A stretch of DNA of 8,544 nt from Clostridiales bacterium. GTDB lineage: Bacteria; Bacillota_A; Clostridia; Christensenellales; Pumilibacteraceae. This document shows positions 6,251-8,544 of this stretch, one piece after another (the first letter of the stretch is position 1; the number at the start of each line of letters is the position of its first letter). The position numbers and the translations under genes are program-made. The stretch is taken from positions 1 to 8,544 of the forward strand of contig JAISDO010000003.1 in the NCBI GenBank assembly GCA_031264755.1. Direction: 5' to 3'. A model generated the notes under the pieces. The model made no database searches. It saw only the letters and a list, made by a program, of their open reading frames with translations, and was not told where the DNA came from.

Positions 6251-6802
6251 ATGCGAGTGATAAGTGGGAGATTTAGAGGTATGGTTTTGTCTAGCCCGCT
6301 AAGCAAGTCAGTACGTCCTACTACAGATAGGGTTAAGGAGACCTTGTACAATATATTGCAGAGTCGCAATGCTATACAAGGTGCAACTGTGCTAGATCTT
6401 TTTTGTGGGAGTGGTGCTCTGGGTATAGAGGCAGCTAGTAGGCATGCTAGCAATATAATATTTGTAGACAATGATAGAGACAATATACAATTGACTAAGG
6501 CAAATACCGCTAAGACCAAATTAGAATTTGCTATCTATTGTATGGACTGGGAGTTGGCACTCAACAAATTTAGCAATCAAAAGGTGCAATTTGATCTGAT
6601 ATTGTTAGATCCACCTTACAACAAAGGTATAGAGGACAACGTCTTAACCAAGATTGTTCAGCTTGATATATTGAGTGACAATGGTTATATTGCTCTAGAG
6701 TGCCACAAGGATACAAGTGTAATAGATTTGGTCAATTTGTTGACATTGCAATGCAAGAGTTATAGATGTGGCAACACAACACTATACTTGATTTGGAAGT
6801 AG
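6251..6802 (+). CDS. rsmD: 16S rRNA (guanine-N2)-methyltransferase RsmD
   Basis: This 183-residue SAM-dependent enzyme of the RsmD/YhhF family methylates a guanine of 16S rRNA (G966 in E. coli) during assembly of the small subunit. Visible motifs are the canonical start MRVISGRFRG, RPTTDRVKETLYNIL (about 22-36), the SAM-binding loop LDLFCGSGALGIEA (about 48-61) with an acidic residue after the next strand (FVDND), and the catalytic LDPPY (about 119-123). Length is normal for the family. The start is secure because MRxISG is where the family begins, which makes the very short distance to the -10 box meaningful. coaD starts two bases after its stop, the usual pairing in Firmicutes. Confidence 0.95.
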   Translation: MRVISGRFRGMVLSSPLSKSVRPTTDRVKETLYNILQSRNAIQGATVLDLFCGSGALGIEAASRHASNIIFVDNDRDNIQLTKANTAKTKLEFAIYCMDWELALNKFSNQKVQFDLILLDPPYNKGIEDNVLTKIVQLDILSDNGYIALECHKDTSVIDLVNLLTLQCKSYRCGNTTLYLIWK

Positions 6803-6803
6803 T

Positions 6804-7382
6804 ATGTACAAATTGCCAAAAATAAACAATTGGAGAAGACTAATTACCCCCCTAATACGACAAACCGTCTTTATGCAAAATACGAAGTCTACAATCGAGC
6901 AAATCAAGCATACTATAGGTGTATTCCCAGGCTCTTTTGACCCTATTAGTATGGGTCATTTGGATATAATACAACGAGCTAGTAGGTTGGTTGACACGCT
7001 TTATGTTGCGATAGGCAACAATATCAACAAGGTACATTTGTTTGATATCAACAAACGTGCAGATATGGTAGAACTGTGCGTGCAAGGGTACAACAATATA
7101 GAGATTGTAACGTATGATGGATTGTCTACAGAGTGTGCCAAGTCTATAGGTGCTACTGTGATATTTAGGGCTTTGCGCAATACTGTAGATTTTGAGCTAG
7201 AAAAATCCATACAACAAGTATATCTTGACATAACTGATAATAATATAGAATGTATGTATTTGATATCCAGTGCCAAGTATAGTCATATCAGTAGTAGTGT
7301 GATAAGAGACTTGATGCATCATCAACACAATTTGCAAGGATATGTACCCAATCAAATACTAGATATATTGTCACTCTGTTGA
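6804..7382 (+). CDS. coaD: Phosphopantetheine adenylyltransferase with N-terminal extension
   Basis: This enzyme transfers AMP from ATP to 4'-phosphopantetheine, giving dephospho-CoA, the penultimate step of CoA synthesis in the cytosol. Seen in the sequence, numbered from ATG 6804: GVFPGSFDPISMGH (39-52), the nucleotidyltransferase signature with SMGH where TNGH is usual; FRALRNTVDFELE, equivalent to RGLR…DFEYE; and SHISSSVIRD near the C-terminus, equivalent to ISSS-x-VRE. The core matches the family, but the protein normally starts two or three residues before the FPGSFDP motif. Here ATG 6804 adds about 36 residues, and the only later ATG before the core, at 6873 (M24), still adds about 13. 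Neither has a clear ribosome site, although 6804 lies one base after the rsmD stop and may be reached by coupling. Confidence 0.93.
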   Translation: MYKLPKINNWRRLITPLIRQTVFMQNTKSTIEQIKHTIGVFPGSFDPISMGHLDIIQRASRLVDTLYVAIGNNINKVHLFDINKRADMVELCVQGYNNIEIVTYDGLSTECAKSIGATVIFRALRNTVDFELEKSIQQVYLDITDNNIECMYLISSAKYSHISSSVIRDLMHHQHNLQGYVPNQILDILSLC

Positions 7383-7397
7383 TGTGCAAGCCAAAGG

Positions 7398-7403
7398 TAT
7401 AAT
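7398..7403 (+). promoter_or_regulatory. -10-like TATAAT just before the coiled-coil gene
   Basis: TATAAT lies eight bases before ATG 7412, resembling the arrangement at rsmD. I find no -35 at a usual distance (TTGTCA at 7368-7373 is 24 bases away) and no TGn extension, so it may be a chance match. The gene may instead be read from the rsmD promoter. Confidence 0.3.
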
Positions 7404-7411
7404 AGTACATT

Positions 7412-7870
7412 ATGCAACAATCTCTCAATCAATCAGCTATGTATAATATCCTAAGTCAGTTAGAATACGAATTGTCTGACAAACGTGGACTTTTTGGCAA
7501 GAAGGTAGATATAGACAAATGTTGGCAGTTAGTAGCACAACTCAAGCAAACTCTCCCCGAATGTATACGACAAGCTCAAAATATAATAGACCAAAGAGAT
7601 GAGTTGCTCAAAAATGCGGACAATATAGCACAAAATATGATTAATGATGCCGAACATCGGATAGCTAGTATGGTAGACAGTGCTCAACTCAAGCGTAGGG
7701 CAGAGTTTGAGAGTCAAAAGATAATAAGCGATGCTTATGCCAAATGTGATAGCATGATGAATACTACTAGACAACATATAGATAGCATATTTGCTAATAC
7801 TGAAGAGTATCTACAAAGTCTAGCTACCAACCTTCAATCAAGTCGTATTGAGCTCAACAAGAATATATAG
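7412..7870 (+). CDS. Coiled-coil 'ATPase-like' protein of the coaD neighbourhood
   Basis: This 152-residue, highly charged, largely helical protein has long heptad-like stretches (about 50-145) and no signal or membrane segment. The beginning L-x-x-L-E-x-E-L, then G-K-K-V-D-I-D-K, L-K-Q-T-L-P-E, Q-A-Q-N-I-I-D-Q-R-D-E-L and A-x-x-x-I-N-D-A-E-x-R-I follow the pattern I know from the Clostridia gene beside coaD, usually annotated as 'ATPase' or V-type ATPase subunit H-like. No Walker motif is present, so the ATPase name has no support here. DivIVA-like or scaffold roles are possible. It starts 29 bases after coaD. AAAGG (7393-7397) is 14 bases from the ATG, which is too far for a good ribosome site. 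Confidence 0.8.
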   Translation: MQQSLNQSAMYNILSQLEYELSDKRGLFGKKVDIDKCWQLVAQLKQTLPECIRQAQNIIDQRDELLKNADNIAQNMINDAEHRIASMVDSAQLKRRAEFESQKIISDAYAKCDSMMNTTRQHIDSIFANTEEYLQSLATNLQSSRIELNKNI

Positions 7871-7954
7871 GTACAATGTACGGACAAAAAACATACTATG
7901 ATCAACAGAATAAATGTATACAGTGTTTTTTGAGATGATCTTGTTTATGATAGC

Positions 7955-8017
7955 AAGACAATATAAGTAATGCACTTGTCAAATACATACTTGACAAGTG
8001 CACTACTTAATTGTTTT
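7955..8017. terminator. Very long bidirectional hairpin between convergent genes
   Basis: The core arms 7971-7982 and 7991-8002 are a perfect 12-bp inverted repeat with an 8-base loop. Pairing continues outward, 7964-7969 with 8004-8009 after one mismatch and 7955-7962 with 8010-8017 after one bulged base (one G-T pair), for about 26 pairs in all. The + side has a T-rich tail (8007-8017), and the - side runs into TTACTTATATTG. It separates the + strand coiled-coil gene from the - strand tRNA, and its outer arm touches the last base of the encoded CCA. Confidence 0.7.
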
Positions 8018-8092
8018 GGTGGGCGATGAGGGACTCGAACCCACGACTTTCACCTTGTCGAGGTGACACTCTCCCAACTGAGTTAATTGCCC
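8017..8092 (-). tRNA. tRNA-Val(GAC) with C33
   Basis: The sequence folds as a complete 76-base cloverleaf with encoded CCA (8017-8019) and discriminator A (8020). The acceptor stem is 8086-8092 with 8021-8027, and the D stem ACTC/GAGT has loop AGTTGGGA (G18-G19 kept). The anticodon stem is TCACC/GGTGA, the variable loop has five bases, and the T arm has TTCGAGT. The anticodon loop is TCGACAA, so the anticodon is GAC (8057-8059), read as valine. A73, A35 and C36 are the known valine identity bases, and the stem-loop is close to bacterial tRNA-Val(GAC). Three departures stand out: C in place of U33, an A5-C68 mismatch in the acceptor stem and a U50-U64 mismatch in the T stem. A strong promoter is directly upstream, so I favour an expressed gene over a relic. 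Confidence 0.85.
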
Positions 8093-8102
8093 AATACTCG
8101 GT

Positions 8103-8132
8103 ATTATATCATAGTTGTGTATTCAATGTCAA
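8103..8132 (-). promoter_or_regulatory. Promoter of the tRNA-Val gene
   Basis: Read on the - strand: TTGACA (8127-8132), an 18-base spacer ending in TGA, and TATAAT (8103-8108), so both hexamers are perfect and the -10 is extended (TGnTATAAT). The first tRNA base is 11 bases past the -10 box, as expected for a short 5' leader removed by RNase P. Confidence 0.85.
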
Positions 8133-8167
8133 TTGGTGAAGATTGCTGAGATACGGACAATCAAAAT

Positions 8168-8185
8168 TTGGTGCAACAACACCAA
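8168..8185 (-). terminator. Small hairpin followed by T-rich bases on the - strand
   Basis: TTGGTG (8168-8173) pairs with CACCAA (8180-8185) around a 6-base loop. Read on the - strand it is followed by ATTTTGATT. It could end a short transcript from the promoter-like site at 8220-8228, before the tRNA promoter begins. Confidence 0.35.
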
Positions 8186-8219
8186 GCAAATACAAACAAT
8201 GTCAACTTTATACAAAACT

Positions 8220-8228
8220 ATTATACCA
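8220..8228 (-). promoter_or_regulatory. Extended -10 promoter-like site, - strand
   Basis: On the - strand the sequence reads TGGTATAAT, an exact extended -10. No TTGACA-like box lies at the normal distance (ATGACA is 20 bases upstream), so activity would rest on the extended -10. A transcript would start near 8213 and run toward the small hairpin and the tRNA. Confidence 0.4.
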
Positions 8229-8383
8229 CAACTTTTGTTGTTTTTTGTCATTACAATCTGATCTTACAAAACAATAGCAACCATATATACTATGACATAG
8301 CTTGAAAGGATTGCAATACCCAAAATAGCAGTAAAAAAACAATAAAAGAAAAAAATAAGAAGACAAAAAATGTCAAAAAGTAG

Positions 8384-8412
8384 TTGACAAAACTAGATAT
8401 ATCTAGTAAACT
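8384..8412 (+). promoter_or_regulatory. Promoter-like site overlapping the repeat array
   Basis: TTGACA (8384-8389), a 17-base spacer and TAAACT (8407-8412, four of six consensus bases) lie directly after an A-rich tract that could act as an UP element. The -10 falls at the junction of the first and second repeat units, so anything bound to the palindromes would cover it. Any gene served lies outside the window. Confidence 0.4.
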
Positions 8413-8454
8413 AGATATATCTAGTAAACTAGATATATCTAGTAAACTAGATAT
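8390..8454. repeat. Array of 18-bp tandem repeats, each with a 16-bp perfect palindrome
   Basis: Three identical 18-bp units (8390-8407, 8408-8425, 8426-8443) are followed by an 11-bp partial unit (8444-8454). Each unit is AA plus ACTAGATATATCTAGT, which equals its own reverse complement. The array is bracketed by a 9-bp inverted repeat, AGTTGACAA (8382-8390) and TTGTCAACT (8462-8470). There are no unique spacers, so it is not a CRISPR array. Tandem perfect palindromes suggest cooperative binding of a dimeric protein (operator, or a partition/iteron-like site). The function is inferred. Confidence 0.9.
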
Positions 8455-8544
8455 CAAAAAATTGTCAACTTAGATAAAGATGTAGGATTGGGGAAGGGGT
8501 GTATAGGTCTCGGTAGTTGAGTAGAGTATAGAGAGTAGTTTGAG

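Larger units (their letters stand above)
8133..8544. other. Non-coding region of about 410 bases up to the window end
   Basis: No coding frame is supported on either strand. From left to right it holds a 6-bp hairpin (8168-8185), a - strand extended -10 site (8220-8228), unassigned AT-rich sequence, an A-rich tract almost without T on the + strand (about 8332-8380), the 18-bp repeat array (8390-8454), and a G/A-rich tail from about 8471 to the end in which I see no start codon with a usable frame. A gene may begin beyond the edge. Confidence 0.6.

Noticed and set aside
7886..7931. AAAAAACA…TGTTTTTT inverted repeat as an intrinsic terminator of the coiled-coil gene
   Set aside because: The 8-bp stem is almost entirely A-T with a 30-base loop. 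The T6 run is suggestive, but the strong hairpin at 7955-8017 explains termination better.
7876..7938. 20-residue open frame after the coiled-coil gene
   Set aside because: Very short, no ribosome site, no conserved pattern that I recognise.
8208..8216. TTATACAAA as a DnaA box, suggesting an origin
   Set aside because: It differs from TTATNCACA at one position, is single, and has no cluster of further boxes or neighbouring dnaA/dnaN gene.
8390..8454. Repeat array as a CRISPR
   Set aside because: The repeats are directly adjacent, only 18 bp long, and there are no unique spacers.

Overview
The window is AT-rich chromosomal DNA from a bacterium that looks like a Clostridia-type Bacillota. The signs are the gene order rsmD, coaD, then a coiled-coil 'ATPase-like' gene; Shine-Dalgarno sites of the AAAGGAGG type; sigma-A-type promoters close to TTGACA/TATAAT; and a standard genetic code (TGA stops, TGG for Trp). 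Every protein gene reads on the + strand. The only - strand gene is a tRNA. The genus cannot be named from sequence alone.

Positions 1-2450 hold a tandem array of related small membrane-anchored or exported proteins that I cannot assign to a named family. Two are long: one cut by the window edge and ending at 739, and one at 741-1667. They align along most of their length and share the C-terminal tail DPN-[IV]-W-x-V. They are followed by shorter or broken relatives: 1678-1980, 1998-2150, and a gene at 2152-2449 that is split in two by a tandem TGTA duplication. The region looks like gene duplication followed by decay or diversification.

Positions 2541-3604 hold an alanine racemase gene (alr) whose start codons lie inside a perfect 13-bp hairpin. 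Positions 3734-6136 look like a self-contained two-gene unit. It has a perfect consensus promoter (TTGACA, 17 bp, TATAAT), a strong ribosome site, a 444-residue membrane protein with a toxin-like C-terminal domain (H-Y-H, then H-A-F-Y-G), a 292-residue soluble Trp/Cys-rich protein whose start overlaps the first stop by one base, and a closing 13-bp hairpin. The simplest reading is an exported or membrane-tethered effector with its partner or immunity protein. This is the best candidate here for an undescribed system.

Positions 6216-7870 are the housekeeping block rsmD-coaD-coiled-coil gene. The rsmD promoter sits so close to the ATG that the message should be leaderless. coaD has an unusual N-terminal extension.

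Positions 7871-8544 are mostly non-coding. They contain a very long hairpin between convergent genes, a - strand tRNA-Val(GAC) with a strong extended -10 promoter but with C instead of the near-universal U at position 33, a second - strand promoter-like site followed by a small hairpin, an A-rich tract, and an array of 18-bp repeats, each carrying a 16-bp perfect palindrome. The array overlaps a promoter-like site that points out of the window.
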